A stretch of 24,252 nt of DNA. Origin: an uncultured Treponema sp. (GTDB lineage Bacteria > Spirochaetota > Spirochaetia > Treponematales > Treponemataceae). The stretch lies in contig CALHVG010000029.1 in assembly GCA_938039145.1 (NCBI GenBank), positions 1-24,252 on the forward strand, read 5' to 3'. The first letter of the stretch is position 1, and each line of letters starts with the position of its first letter. A model generated the notes under the pieces. It had not been told where the DNA came from and made no database searches. It saw only the letters and a program-made list of their open reading frames with translations. The translations under genes were made by a program, and so were the position numbers. This document shows positions 13,478 through 21,348 of the stretch, piece after piece.

Positions 13478-14095
13478 CTAAAGCGAAGAAGGTTTTGAAA
13501 GGCTTTTTCTTTGTATCTCAGCCGCCCTTTCGGCAGGCATCAGAGAAAGCCAGTAAGACCCCAGCGATGCGGTCCCGGAACGCTTTGCAAGTTCCTCGAC
13601 TTTCCTAAGAACGTCGATTACAACCTGGTCATCCATCGCAAGAAGGATGTTAACGGCGGCTTCGGGACGCATTCCATTCAGATTCAGCGCAATCTGTTCG
13701 ATGTTTACATTCTTATCATCGTACTTTTTTACGGTCTGGTTGAATGTTTTTTCCCGTTCTTCCTGCGATTTTTCTCTGTTTGAAAGTTCCGAAGCTATCT
13801 GCTCGTTGGCTTTTTCCTTTTGGGAAACCTCAGCCTCCCTCTTGTCGAGTTCCTCTCGCCAAAGTTCCAGTGCCTCGCGCTGCTTTTCAAGCCGTTCCTG
13901 ATCAAGGTCGCCGGTTATCGGAGCAGAGGAAGTCGATGCGACTGAAACTTGCGGGTCTCTTCCCATAAGTTTATATACAGGCGCAAAAACTTTCTTTGCA
14001 TTGATGACCCCAAGGTAGTCGAACCATAGAAGACCGCCAAGGGCCATGATGATAATCAGCATGATAAGGACAATGGATTTTCCTGCGTTTTTCAC
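13478..14095 (-). CDS. flbB: Periplasmic flagellar collar protein FlbB (MotE-like)
   Basis: This 205-residue protein has one N-terminal membrane helix (SIVLIMLIIIMALGGLLWF), then a charged coiled-coil (about 65-125, QERLEKQREALELWREELDK and onward) and a C-terminal MgtE-N/MotE-like helical domain (LNLNGMRPEAAVNILLAMDD, then QVVIDVLRKVEELAKRSGTA). In Borrelia FlbB forms the base of the spirochete collar around the motor and organises stators; MotE plays a related chaperone role in other bacteria. GTG 14095 is the start, with GAGG six bases upstream. It heads the hook cluster here, 51 bases before fliK and 45 after hexokinase, so an operon with hexokinase is possible. Confidence 0.85.
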   Translation of the reverse strand: MKNAGKSIVLIMLIIIMALGGLLWFDYLGVINAKKVFAPVYKLMGRDPQVSVASTSSAPITGDLDQERLEKQREALELWREELDKREAEVSQKEKANEQIASELSNREKSQEEREKTFNQTVKKYDDKNVNIEQIALNLNGMRPEAAVNILLAMDDQVVIDVLRKVEELAKRSGTASLGSYWLSLMPAERAAEIQRKSLSKPSSL

Positions 14096-14140
14096 CTAAA
14101 ACCTCAATCTCCGTATATTAGCGTACCTTGAAAAAAAAAT

Positions 14141-15427
14141 CTATTCCAAAAGACCGCCGATGGCAGTTCCCAAGGTTATGTCGTTTTCCGCAGAGATTAT
14201 TTTCCAGTAAAGGTCTCGCTGAACGGTAAGAACTTCCTCAAGGTATGCGTTCACCCTCTCGTACAGTCTAGTCGATTTCCAGAATGTAGAGCCGTTGCAG
14301 AGTATGCATACGGGTTTGGATGCGTTCTTACCTTCTCCGCTTTGAATAACTGCCGCTGAAAGTATGGCAGAAGCACAACGGGCAGAACGTTCAAGCAATG
14401 CATCAAGAATCTGGAACAGGCGGTCATAGTCCTCCTCGGTTGCAGTTTCCGAAGCGATTTTTCCAAGCACTGAACCAGTGTCATACGGATTATGAAGGAA
14501 ACTATCGAATTCAATAAGCGTCATGGACTCAAGTTTTCCTAGTTTTTCAGCCAACGCTTTTGAAAAAAGCCCGTCCTTTACCGCAAGCAAAATAAGTTCG
14601 TATGCGATAGAACCCAAGTAGCCGCCTGCACACTGTTTCTCTATCAACGCAGAATTCGGTTTCTGTGATTTTTCGTCGTACGCTCTGTCAAAATCCGACA
14701 TGACCACATTCGTTGTCTTTCCCGATTCACACACGATTATCTGACGGGAAACGTTCGCCGAAGGAATTTCAGGCTGAATGTAGGCGGCGTTCATTCCGGT
14801 TCCAAGAATGAAACCTACGTATGATGAATACGGATATGTTTTTGCGGCAGCCTTTCCTGCAAGGAGAGCGGCGACAGTGTCGTTCAAAAGCGTAACTCGC
14901 CTAGGTTCGTTCCAGCCGTGAGCGACCAAAGCCTCCTTGAGGCATTTTCCGATTGCGCATCCCACGACTTCAGGCGCTTTTACTTCCTTAGAGAAGTTTA
15001 TGAGAATTCCATCTCCGTCTTCCGTGATTGTCATCGGATATGAAAAGCAGAATCCAATGGAATTCGCCTTGTTTTTCAGATGCTCAAGGTTCTTTGCCAA
15101 CTGATCGAAAAATTCTTTTTTGTTCAGTTCCCTTTCAACTCCGGGCATCTTTGTTTTTTCCATATCGGAAATAGTCGCCTCTCCGTTTTCATCGAATGTC
15201 ACAAGGCAGGACCTGAAATTCGTTCCTCCGGCATCGATTACAATGACGCTCTTGTTTTTTACGGCATCCTCCGGCGGAAGGCTGTAAGTCTGAATCATAT
15301 CCTCGTCGGACTTTTCTTTCCTTAAACCTTTGTTCATGTCGTCAAGGATCGACTTTGCGATTGTGGCTACATCTGCATGGCAGACAAAATTGTGCCTTGA
15401 GAAAAAAGCTGCTACGGCTGCGTTCAT
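14141..15427 (-). CDS. Hexokinase
   Basis: This 428-residue cytoplasmic enzyme phosphorylates glucose with ATP at the entry to glycolysis. Motifs in order are phosphate-1 IDAGGTNFRS (64-73), a sugar-binding FCFSYP segment (126-131), the catalytic LLNDTVAALLAG with Asp183, GFILGTGMNAAYI (205-217), and near the C-terminus CNGSTFWKS. The pattern is that of the eukaryote-like hexokinase family found in Treponema, not the ROK glucokinases. ATG 15427 has GGGAG seven bases upstream. An in-frame GTG at 15493 would add 22 residues without a ribosome binding site, so it is not used. The end lies 45 bases before flbB with no clear terminator between them. Divergent from the helicase gene. Confidence 0.93.
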   Translation of the reverse strand: MNAAVAAFFSRHNFVCHADVATIAKSILDDMNKGLRKEKSDEDMIQTYSLPPEDAVKNKSVIVIDAGGTNFRSCLVTFDENGEATISDMEKTKMPGVERELNKKEFFDQLAKNLEHLKNKANSIGFCFSYPMTITEDGDGILINFSKEVKAPEVVGCAIGKCLKEALVAHGWNEPRRVTLLNDTVAALLAGKAAAKTYPYSSYVGFILGTGMNAAYIQPEIPSANVSRQIIVCESGKTTNVVMSDFDRAYDEKSQKPNSALIEKQCAGGYLGSIAYELILLAVKDGLFSKALAEKLGKLESMTLIEFDSFLHNPYDTGSVLGKIASETATEEDYDRLFQILDALLERSARCASAILSAAVIQSGEGKNASKPVCILCNGSTFWKSTRLYERVNAYLEEVLTVQRDLYWKIISAENDITLGTAIGGLLE

Positions 15428-15617
15428 TCCAATACTCCCATAAAATTTTATCGAGATTTCTGCCCTGTTGGCTGGAGATTCAGGCAAATCCACGGGAAAT
15501 CCGCAATCAAGCGGAAATCAAATTCCATGGTCGCCTTAAAAACTCAGGCTTTAGAACTGTTCAATAATTTTACCAAATATTGCGTAAAAAGCAATAGAAT
15601 GTTAATTTTGTTAGCCT

Positions 15618-17627
15618 ATGACCTTGGATTTAGAAAATCTCAGAAAAGAACTTAATCCTGAACAATTCAGGGCGGTTACCACGACAGAAGGCGCAATTCT
15701 GATAATCGCCGGGGCAGGAAGCGGAAAAACCCGTGTGATAACCTACAGGATTGCGCACATGCTGGACAAAGGGATAGCGCAAAGCCAAATTCTTGCCCTC
15801 ACTTTCACGAACAAGGCAGCAAAAGAAATGGAAGGAAGGATAAAGGAACTCACCCAAAAGAAACTCCAGCTCCTTACGGTCTCTACATTTCATGCGTTCG
15901 GGGTGAAGATTCTGCATCAGGACATAGAACGACTTGGTTACAGAGAAAATTTTTCGATATACGACGAAACCGATCGAATCTCGCTGATAAAAGAATGTGG
16001 AAGGGAGCTGAAATTCTCTTCGGATGCCATGGATCTGTACAAGATAGGAACGCTTTTCAGCGACGTAAAGACAGGAAGGAAAGGCTGGCACGGAGAAAAC
16101 GATATGTACCGGAATCTCTACGAATGCTACCAGGAGGGGCTCAAACTTTACAACGCAGTGGACTTTGACGATCTTATAGTGCTTCCGATAAAATTATTCG
16201 AAGAAAATCCGGATGTACTTGCCCGCTACAGGGAAAGATACAAATACATAATGGTCGATGAATTTCAAGATACAAGCCACAAGCAGTACGAACTCATGCG
16301 CCTTCTTTCTGACAAGAATGTCGCAGTGGTCGGGGACGACGACCAGTCAATCTACAGTTGGAGAGGAGCGGACTACCAGAACATAGTCAATTTCGAAAAA
16401 GATTTTAAAGTGACGGAAATCCGCCTTGAGCAGAACTACCGTTCCACAGGCACAATCCTTGAAGCGGCAAACGGAGTCATCTCGCATAACACGAACCGCA
16501 AGGACAAAAAACTGTGGAGCGGAAAAGGAAGCGGAAAGCCCATTGAAATTTTCATGCCGCAGAACGAAAGCGACGAAGCGTCCTTCATAGCCGAAAGCAT
16601 CCAAGGAATAAGCATGGAGGAAAAACGAAAATACGACGATTTTGGAATCCTCATGCGGGCAAACACCCAAAGCAGATTTCTTGAAGAAGCCTTTCTTGAA
16701 AACAACATCCCCTACACGATGAGCGGAGGCACAAGTTTCTTTGAAAGGATGGAAATTAAAGACATCATAAGTTATCTTAGAGTAATCTCAAACCACGACG
16801 ACGACATAAACCTTCTTCGAATCATAAACACTCCAAGAAGGGGAATCGGCAGGGCTGCCATACAGAAGATAAACGACGAGGCGAAACTTCTCGGCTCTTC
16901 TTTGTGGACGGCAATACAATCCCTTTCAAAAAAAGACAAGGACGAAGTAGGCGTAAAACTTTCCGAAGATTTGGAAAATTTTTCTCTACTAATCGAAGAG
17001 CAAAGGACAAAACTTCTAAGCGGAAGAGGACTTTCAAAAAAAGTCAGGGAAATGATTGAAGATATAGACTACAAGTCCCACCTTATCTCAGAATTTTCCA
17101 AAAGCGAAAAGGCGGTCAGGTTCAAGCTCAAGAACATCGAATATTTTCTTACCATGATGGAAAACTGGGAAAACGATCCCGACAATCAGAATCAAGGTCT
17201 TTTCCAGTATCTGAACAGAATCACGCTTCTTGGACGGGACGATTCGGACTCGGAGGAAAGCAGAGGAAAAGTGAACCTGATGACAATCCACGCCTCAAAG
17301 GGACTTGAGTTTCCTGTGGTGTTCATAGCCGGAGTCGAGGAAGGTCTTGTTCCGCACCAAAGAGCCGTCGAAGAAAATGACGGCAACGTTGAAGAAGAAA
17401 GGCGGCTTTTTTATGTCGCGATAACACGGGCACAGGAAAAACTCATAATCTCAAGCTGCCAAAAAAGGAGAAAACAGGGCATTCTCATAGACTGCGAGCC
17501 TTCAAGATTCCTTGACGAAATTCCTGAAAATCTTGTGGAATACCACAATCCGCAGGAAGCGCTCCCTGAAGACAAAGCAAAAATGATTCTTTCGGACATG
17601 CTGAAAGAACTGAAGGGCAAAAAATAA
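15618..17627 (+). CDS. rep: Rep-like UvrD/PcrA superfamily 1 DNA helicase
   Basis: A 669-residue ATP-dependent 3'-5' DNA helicase expected to act in replication restart or repair. Motifs: Q-motif LNPEQFRAV (12-20), Walker A AGAGSGKT (31-38), LTFTNKAAKEM (61-71), STFHAFG (89-95), Walker B DEFQDT (214-219), motif III GDDDQSIYSWRGA (239-251), motif IV QNYRS (272-276), then SGGTSFFERMEIKD, MTIHASKGLEFPVVF and the C-terminal VAITRAQEKL. Length and the wording of several motifs (VDFDDLIVLP, SGGTSFF, LRIINTPRRGIG) are closer to E. coli Rep than to PcrA or UvrD, which are longer at the C-terminus. The start ATG 15618 has no clear Shine-Dalgarno sequence. The gene ends 21 bases from the convergent rnfB stop. 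Confidence 0.93.
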   Translation: MTLDLENLRKELNPEQFRAVTTTEGAILIIAGAGSGKTRVITYRIAHMLDKGIAQSQILALTFTNKAAKEMEGRIKELTQKKLQLLTVSTFHAFGVKILHQDIERLGYRENFSIYDETDRISLIKECGRELKFSSDAMDLYKIGTLFSDVKTGRKGWHGENDMYRNLYECYQEGLKLYNAVDFDDLIVLPIKLFEENPDVLARYRERYKYIMVDEFQDTSHKQYELMRLLSDKNVAVVGDDDQSIYSWRGADYQNIVNFEKDFKVTEIRLEQNYRSTGTILEAANGVISHNTNRKDKKLWSGKGSGKPIEIFMPQNESDEASFIAESIQGISMEEKRKYDDFGILMRANTQSRFLEEAFLENNIPYTMSGGTSFFERMEIKDIISYLRVISNHDDDINLLRIINTPRRGIGRAAIQKINDEAKLLGSSLWTAIQSLSKKDKDEVGVKLSEDLENFSLLIEEQRTKLLSGRGLSKKVREMIEDIDYKSHLISEFSKSEKAVRFKLKNIEYFLTMMENWENDPDNQNQGLFQYLNRITLLGRDDSDSEESRGKVNLMTIHASKGLEFPVVFIAGVEEGLVPHQRAVEENDGNVEEERRLFYVAITRAQEKLIISSCQKRRKQGILIDCEPSRFLDEIPENLVEYHNPQEALPEDKAKMILSDMLKELKGKK

Positions 17628-17648
17628 ATTTCCTCATCTTTTCAAAAA

Positions 17649-18446
17649 CTAAAGAAACGCAAGAACCTTGTCAGGGCAGGACTTTATGCATTCTCCGCAT
17701 GAATCGCATTTATCTCTATCGATTGAAGGAATTCCGTTCACCATTTGGATTGCGGTCTTAGGGCATTTTCTCACGCACATACCGCACTTGAAGCAGCCTG
17801 CGCTACAATCTTTTTTTATCTGAGCTTTGTTGTCGCTTCTGCAGGAACAACGAGCAATCGCGCCTTTTGAATCTTTCGGAATCAGAACTAAAAGTGTTTT
17901 AGGACAGGCTTTTACGCATTTTCCGCAGCCCACGCATTTTTCTTTATCAACAACCGGAAGAGAATGATGCCCCATATGAATTGCGTCGAACGGACAGACT
18001 TCAACGCAATCACCGAAACCTATACAGCCGAAAGAACACTTTTTAGTTCCGCCTGCAACAAGCTGGGAAGCACGGCAGGTCTTTACCCCGATGTATGTTC
18101 CCCGTTCAAGGGCGGATTCTTCAGTTCCGTTGCAGGCAAGAAAAGCAATCTTCGGAGTTACCCCTGATGCCGAAGAGCCCATAATGAAAGCTATGGCGGA
18201 AGCGCAGTCCGCTCCTCCTGCCACGCATCCTGCAGAAGATGCTTTTCCTTTTACAACAGCTTCTGCAAAAGAATCACATCCTGCAAATCCGCATCCGCCG
18301 CAGTTCGCGCCGCTAAGGGCATCCCTTATAGCCTGAATTTTCGGGTCAACCTTGACAGAAAAGATTTTCTTAAAAAGCCCAAGCAAAAGACCAAGCAAAA
18401 ATCCTATAGACAAAGCGACAATTATTGTACTGATTACAATCTTCAT
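17649..18446 (-). CDS. rnfB: Rnf complex ferredoxin-like subunit RnfB
   Basis: This 265-residue protein carries electrons from ferredoxin into the Rnf complex at the inner face of the cytoplasmic membrane. An N-terminal membrane helix (about 3-28) is followed by the Fe-S domain with C-x2-C-x4-C-x16-C (Cys49, 52, 57, 74). Four ferredoxin-like clusters come next: Cys137/141/147/151, 171/174/177/181, 218/221/224/228 and 247/250/253/257. That is two more ferredoxin-like clusters than the short proteobacterial RsxB, as in RnfB of anaerobes. Start ATG 18446 is chosen because it begins the hydrophobic anchor; 12 extra in-frame residues to 18482 lack support. Last gene of the operon, with a longer gap (147 bases) after rnfA than a tight operon would show. 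Confidence 0.95.
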   Translation of the reverse strand: MKIVISTIIVALSIGFLLGLLLGLFKKIFSVKVDPKIQAIRDALSGANCGGCGFAGCDSFAEAVVKGKASSAGCVAGGADCASAIAFIMGSSASGVTPKIAFLACNGTEESALERGTYIGVKTCRASQLVAGGTKKCSFGCIGFGDCVEVCPFDAIHMGHHSLPVVDKEKCVGCGKCVKACPKTLLVLIPKDSKGAIARCSCRSDNKAQIKKDCSAGCFKCGMCVRKCPKTAIQMVNGIPSIDRDKCDSCGECIKSCPDKVLAFL

Positions 18447-18571
18447 GTTCCGTTCCCGCAAAAAATCAATTACAAAATACAATATTTACTTTACATTCCT
18501 TCAATGCAGCAAAAGGAACGCAAAAATAAAAACCTGTTCAGATAAAGCCCCAAAAAGTAATTTTATACAAA

Positions 18572-18587
18572 TCAAGGCGAACCTTGA
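18572..18587 (-). promoter_or_regulatory. UUCG-capped stem-loop just after rnfA
   Basis: On the minus strand TCAAGG, loop TTCG and CCTTGA form a very stable 6-bp hairpin, 6 bases after the rnfA stop. The following bases are AT-rich (TTTGTATAAAAT), not a T-run. It could mark an mRNA processing point or stabilise the upstream 3' end. Confidence 0.4.
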
Positions 18588-18593
18588 ACGCTC

Positions 18594-19172
18594 CTAGTTT
18601 ATAAGCCCCTTAAAACCGAGGAAGGCAAGGCTTAAAAGCCCTGCAGCTATGTAAAGAATCGGAGTTCCTTCAAAAGCCTTAGGAACATTCGCTCCTTTAA
18701 GTCTGCTTCTTACCGCGCTCATTATAAGCATACTCAAAAGAAAGCCCAGCGCGGAGCCCAGCGCGTACACAATGCTTTGGACGTATCCGTAGTTCTTGCT
18801 TATGCAGTTTATCGTAACGCCAAGCACCGCACAGTTCGTGGTTATAAGAGCAAGATACACGCCCATCGATTTATAAAGCGAAGGGACGGATTTTTTAAGA
18901 AAGAATTCCACCAGCTGCACAAGTGAAGCAATCACAAGAATAAAAAGAAGCGTCTGAAGAAATTCCAAATGAAGGGGAACCATCACAAGTTTGTACACAG
19001 GCCATGTTACAGCTGTGGCAAGCACAATAACAAACGAAGTCGCAATCCCCATTCCCGCAGCCTTGTCAGTCTCGCTTGTCATTCCGACGAACGGACAGAT
19101 TGCAAGATATTGAATGAACACAACATTATCCACAATCGCGGATTTCAGAAGAAGCTCAATAAATCCGACCAT
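18594..19172 (-). CDS. rnfA: Rnf complex membrane subunit RnfA
   Basis: A 192-residue integral membrane protein with about six helices that pairs with RnfE in the membrane core of the complex. It keeps the family motif NVVFIQYLAICPFVG (16-30) and TTNCAVLGVT (111-120). Cys26 and Cys114 correspond to the half-membrane cysteines that bind an Fe-S cluster together with RnfE in structurally studied Rnf/NQR complexes. ATG 19172 has GGGAGG at ideal distance and gives the usual RnfA length. A longer in-frame start at 19280 would translate through two intergenic hairpins and is rejected. It follows rnfE after an unusually long, hairpin-filled 501-base gap. Confidence 0.96.
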   Translation of the reverse strand: MVGFIELLLKSAIVDNVVFIQYLAICPFVGMTSETDKAAGMGIATSFVIVLATAVTWPVYKLVMVPLHLEFLQTLLFILVIASLVQLVEFFLKKSVPSLYKSMGVYLALITTNCAVLGVTINCISKNYGYVQSIVYALGSALGFLLSMLIMSAVRSRLKGANVPKAFEGTPILYIAAGLLSLAFLGFKGLIN

Positions 19173-19191
19173 CTTTTCCTCCCGTAAATAC

Positions 19192-19245
19192 AAGTTTGCA
19201 CTCCGCAAACTTAAACACCTCAAAGCCCGCGCCGTATGTACGGCG
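19192..19245. repeat. Hairpin module beta (H3+H4) before rnfA
   Basis: Two stem-loops lie directly upstream of the rnfA ribosome binding site. H4 is AAGTTTGC/GCAAACTT (19192-19199, 19205-19212) with loop ACTCC. H3 is CGCCGT/ACGGCG (19230-19235, 19240-19245) with loop ATGT. Related copies occur at 20447-20501 and 21290-21344, and H4 alone at 22579-22600. Confidence 0.75.
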
Positions 19246-19300
19246 TTGAAGAACCGCTCCTTTGCAGCTGTGATTCTCACACCTTTCAGTATATGCCTCT

Positions 19301-19572
19301 CTCTCCCGGAGGGGAGAGCTGCTCACTCTTACTGGAGTGAATACCTCACTCTTACTGGAGTGAATACCTCACTCTTACTGGAGTGAACGGCTTTCTCCCG
19401 GCGGTGAAAGTTCCTCACTCTTACCAGTGTAAGCACCTTACACTTACTAGTGTGAATACCGCACTCCTACAACTCCGTGTAGGACACCTCTACAAGTCCG
19501 TGTAGCTCACTCTTACAAGTAAGTGCAGCTCACCACTACAAGTCCGTGCAGCTCAGTATCATAAGACTGAGC
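19301..19572. repeat. Array of about 12 consecutive small hairpins between rnfE and rnfA
   Basis: Successive inverted repeats tile this 272-base stretch with almost no unpaired sequence. CTCTCCC/GGGAGAG starts at 19301. Three TCACTC-TTACTG-GAGTGA units follow at an exact 23-base period (19323, 19346, 19369). Then come CTTTC/GAAAG (19391), CTTAC/GTAAG (19420), TTACACT/AGTGTGA (19438), CCTACA/TGTAGG (19466) and CTACA/TGTAG (19490). The last three are CTTAC/GTAAG (19512), CTACA/TGCAG (19536) and GCTCAGT/ACTGAGC (19551). Arms change between units while complementarity is mostly kept. It lies within the transcribed rnf operon and contains no gene. Confidence 0.8.
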
Positions 19573-19587
19573 CGTTCACTCTCCCGT

Positions 19588-19659
19588 AAAAAGTCAAAAA
19601 GAAATCCCCCGCTTCCGATTGACTTTATATGCACGCTCACAGCTAACTAAGAACGTGCA
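19588..19659. repeat. Hairpin module alpha (H1+H2) after rnfE
   Basis: H2 is AAAGTCAA (19590-19597) pairing TTGACTTT (19619-19626). H1 is TGCACG (19630-19635) pairing CGTGCA (19654-19659). On the transcribed strand H1 comes first, 14 bases after the rnfE stop. Other copies are at 20517-20586, 21208-21278 and 22509-22567. Confidence 0.75.
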
Positions 19660-19673
19660 TTTTCCTTGCAGCA

Positions 19674-20426
19674 TCATGTATTTTCCCTTTTTTCTTCGAG
19701 TACTTTTTCGGAATCTTTCAAGCTGCCGCTCTTGGTAGATTCTTCTTTATTTGCGGAGCATGAAAGTTTACACGAAGCGCAGCCTGCATCTTCTATAACG
19801 AAGGGCACCTTCTTTTTCCTTGCCCTTGCCTGCCTTATCCCCTGAAGCAGAGCCGCAAGAAAACCGAACACTAAAAATCCTCCGGGTGCGCTGTTGAACA
19901 CTCCTATCCTGAAGTCCTCAGGAATGATAGAAAGTTTTATCGAAGTCCCCGAAAAAAGAGTTCCGCCTCCTAAAAGTTCCCTGCAAAACGATATAAGCAC
20001 AAGGACTGCCGTGTAGCCCAAGCCCATGCCAAGTGCATCAAGTGCGGAATCGAACACCGTGTTCTTTGACGCGAACGCTTCAACGCGCCCCATGATTATG
20101 CAGTTCACAACTATAAGCGGAAGAAACACGCCAAGCGCCTCATAAAGGGATTCAACGTATGCGTTCAGCATGAGCTGCACTATCGTTGTAAACGCCGCGA
20201 TTATTATTATGAAAACGGGAAGCCTTATCGATGAAGGGATTTTCTTTCTGAAAATGCTTATGAAAATTTCGCTCATAAAAAGCACGAACGTCATTCCCGC
20301 CCCCATTCCTATTCCGTTGAAAATGCTTGTGGTAACTCCAAGCGAGGAGCAAAGCCCTATATTAAGGACAAGCAGAGGATTTTCCCTCAAAAACCCGTTC
20401 GTAAGAATCTTAAGTTTTCTGTTCAT
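19674..20426 (-). CDS. rnfE: Rnf complex membrane subunit RnfE
   Basis: A 250-residue integral membrane protein homologous to RnfA, forming the other half of the membrane core. The helix-1 motif reads NPLLVLNIGLCSSLGVT (16-32); the family usually has Cys-Pro here, but Cys26 is kept, as is Cys109 in VVNCIIMG. A long cytoplasmic C-terminal extension (about 200-250) is basic then acidic and contains a Cys group (GCASCKLSC: Cys216, 219, 223). ATG 20426 has GGAG upstream. The gene lies between rnfG and rnfA in the canonical CDGEAB order. Confidence 0.95.
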   Translation of the reverse strand: MNRKLKILTNGFLRENPLLVLNIGLCSSLGVTTSIFNGIGMGAGMTFVLFMSEIFISIFRKKIPSSIRLPVFIIIIAAFTTIVQLMLNAYVESLYEALGVFLPLIVVNCIIMGRVEAFASKNTVFDSALDALGMGLGYTAVLVLISFCRELLGGGTLFSGTSIKLSIIPEDFRIGVFNSAPGGFLVFGFLAALLQGIRQARARKKKVPFVIEDAGCASCKLSCSANKEESTKSGSLKDSEKVLEEKRENT

Positions 20427-20446
20427 CTTTTCTCCAAATAATTTAC

Positions 20447-20586
20447 AAGTTTACACTCCGCAAACTTGAATCAGCCAAAGCCGCGCCGTTTGTACAGCTT
20501 TTACTTACACTCCCGATAAAAAGCCGGAAAGAAAGAGCCGCCTTTCGCTTGACTTTTTACTCACGTTCGTAACAGAGCGGGAACGT
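20447..20586. repeat. Hairpin modules alpha and beta between rnfG and rnfE
   Basis: In the transcribed direction: H1 (GAACGT 20586-20581 with ACGTTC 20568-20563), a degenerate H2 ending in a T-run (about 20558-20517), H3 (AAAGC/GCTTT, 20477-20481 and 20497-20501), then H4 (AAGTTTAC/GCAAACTT, 20447-20467, one mismatch). The order H1-H2-H3-H4 differs from the rnfD-rnfG junction. Nothing in it is coding. Confidence 0.72.
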
Positions 20587-20590
20587 TAGC

Positions 20591-21193
20591 TTACAATCCT
20601 TCAAAATATTTAAAAAGCACTGAAGTTCCCGCCTCAAGAAGATTTCCTATTCCGTTAGACGTTATTGTCGCTCCTGAAATTGCATCGAATGTCGTTCCCG
20701 AGATAAAACCGTCTTTTGCGTTTTTACCTTCGAACTGACCGTAAAAAGTATTTCCGCTCGGAAGGGTGAACGTAGGGTCGTTTGCCTTCAAGCCGAAGCC
20801 CGGCGAATCTGAAAGTTTAAGGAACTTTAAGCCCGTCAAAGTTCCGTCAACATTCATTCCCACAAAAATCGTTCCCCGGTCATATGTAGGGCCTGTAACC
20901 TGAACGGCACCGCCCGCTAAAACGCCTTCTTTTTTGGCGATTATAATGCTTTCGATATCCGCCTGCCCGACTTTCTTAGGCTCATAGTCGTTTACTTTCT
21001 CAAAAACGCAATCGCCTGCAGGAAAAAACGCCTTCATTGAATCGGCGATTTTTATTTCCTGATTCCTTTGAATACGCGGAGCTGTAAAGTTGTTCACAAC
21101 TGCAAGCACTGCGCAGGAAACCGAAGCATACAAAGAAAGGATAAGCCCAAGCTTCAACATTTCAAGATTCCCTTTTGCATAAAAACCGCTCAT
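20591..21193 (-). CDS. rnfG: Rnf complex FMN-binding subunit RnfG
   Basis: This 200-residue protein has one N-terminal membrane helix (about 13-34) and a periplasmic FMN-binding domain. The flavinylation motif is DAISGATIT, with Thr176 as the predicted site of covalent FMN attachment by an ApbE-type flavin transferase (not in this window). The GFGLKANDP segment (132-140) is also typical of the RnfG/NqrC FMN domain. ATG 21193 has AGGAG at good spacing, immediately after the T-rich arm of hairpin H2. The operon position between rnfD and rnfE matches the canonical order. Confidence 0.96.
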   Translation of the reverse strand: MSGFYAKGNLEMLKLGLILSLYASVSCAVLAVVNNFTAPRIQRNQEIKIADSMKAFFPAGDCVFEKVNDYEPKKVGQADIESIIIAKKEGVLAGGAVQVTGPTYDRGTIFVGMNVDGTLTGLKFLKLSDSPGFGLKANDPTFTLPSGNTFYGQFEGKNAKDGFISGTTFDAISGATITSNGIGNLLEAGTSVLFKYFEGL

Positions 21194-21207
21194 AACTTAC
21201 TCCTAAT

Positions 21208-21344
21208 AAAAAGTCAAGAAGAAAGTTTCAACTTTCGATTGACTTTTTACGCACGTTCGTAACGAAGTAAGAACGTGCATATAATTTACAAGTTTGCACT
21301 CCGCAAACTTTACTAATTCAAAGCCGTGCTAGATGTACGGCTTT
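21208..21344. repeat. Hairpin modules beta and alpha between rnfD and rnfG
   Basis: The best-formed copy. In the transcribed direction: H3 AAAGCCGT/ACGGCTTT (21320-21327, 21337-21344), H4 AAGTTTGC/GCAAACTT (21290-21297, 21303-21310), H1 GCACGTTC/GAACGTGC (21251-21258, 21271-21278), then H2. H2 has outer arms AAAAAGTCAA/TTGACTTTTT (21208-21217, 21239-21248) and inner arms GAAAGT/ACTTTC (21221-21226, 21231-21236). All four stems are perfect. H2 ends in TTTTT just before the rnfG ribosome binding site. Confidence 0.8.
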
Positions 21345-21348
21345 TATT

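Noticed and set aside
15428..15493. Longer hexokinase start (GTG 15493)
   Set aside because: The ATG at 15427 has a good ribosome binding site at ideal spacing and the extra residues lack support.
19173..19280. Longer RnfA start at 19280
   Set aside because: It would translate through hairpins H4 and H3; the ATG at 19172 has GGGAGG and gives the usual family length.
19301..19572. CRISPR array interpretation of the hairpin array
   Set aside because: There is no constant repeat of 23-40 bases with unique spacers and no cas genes; units are palindromes with changing arms and about 20-base spacing.
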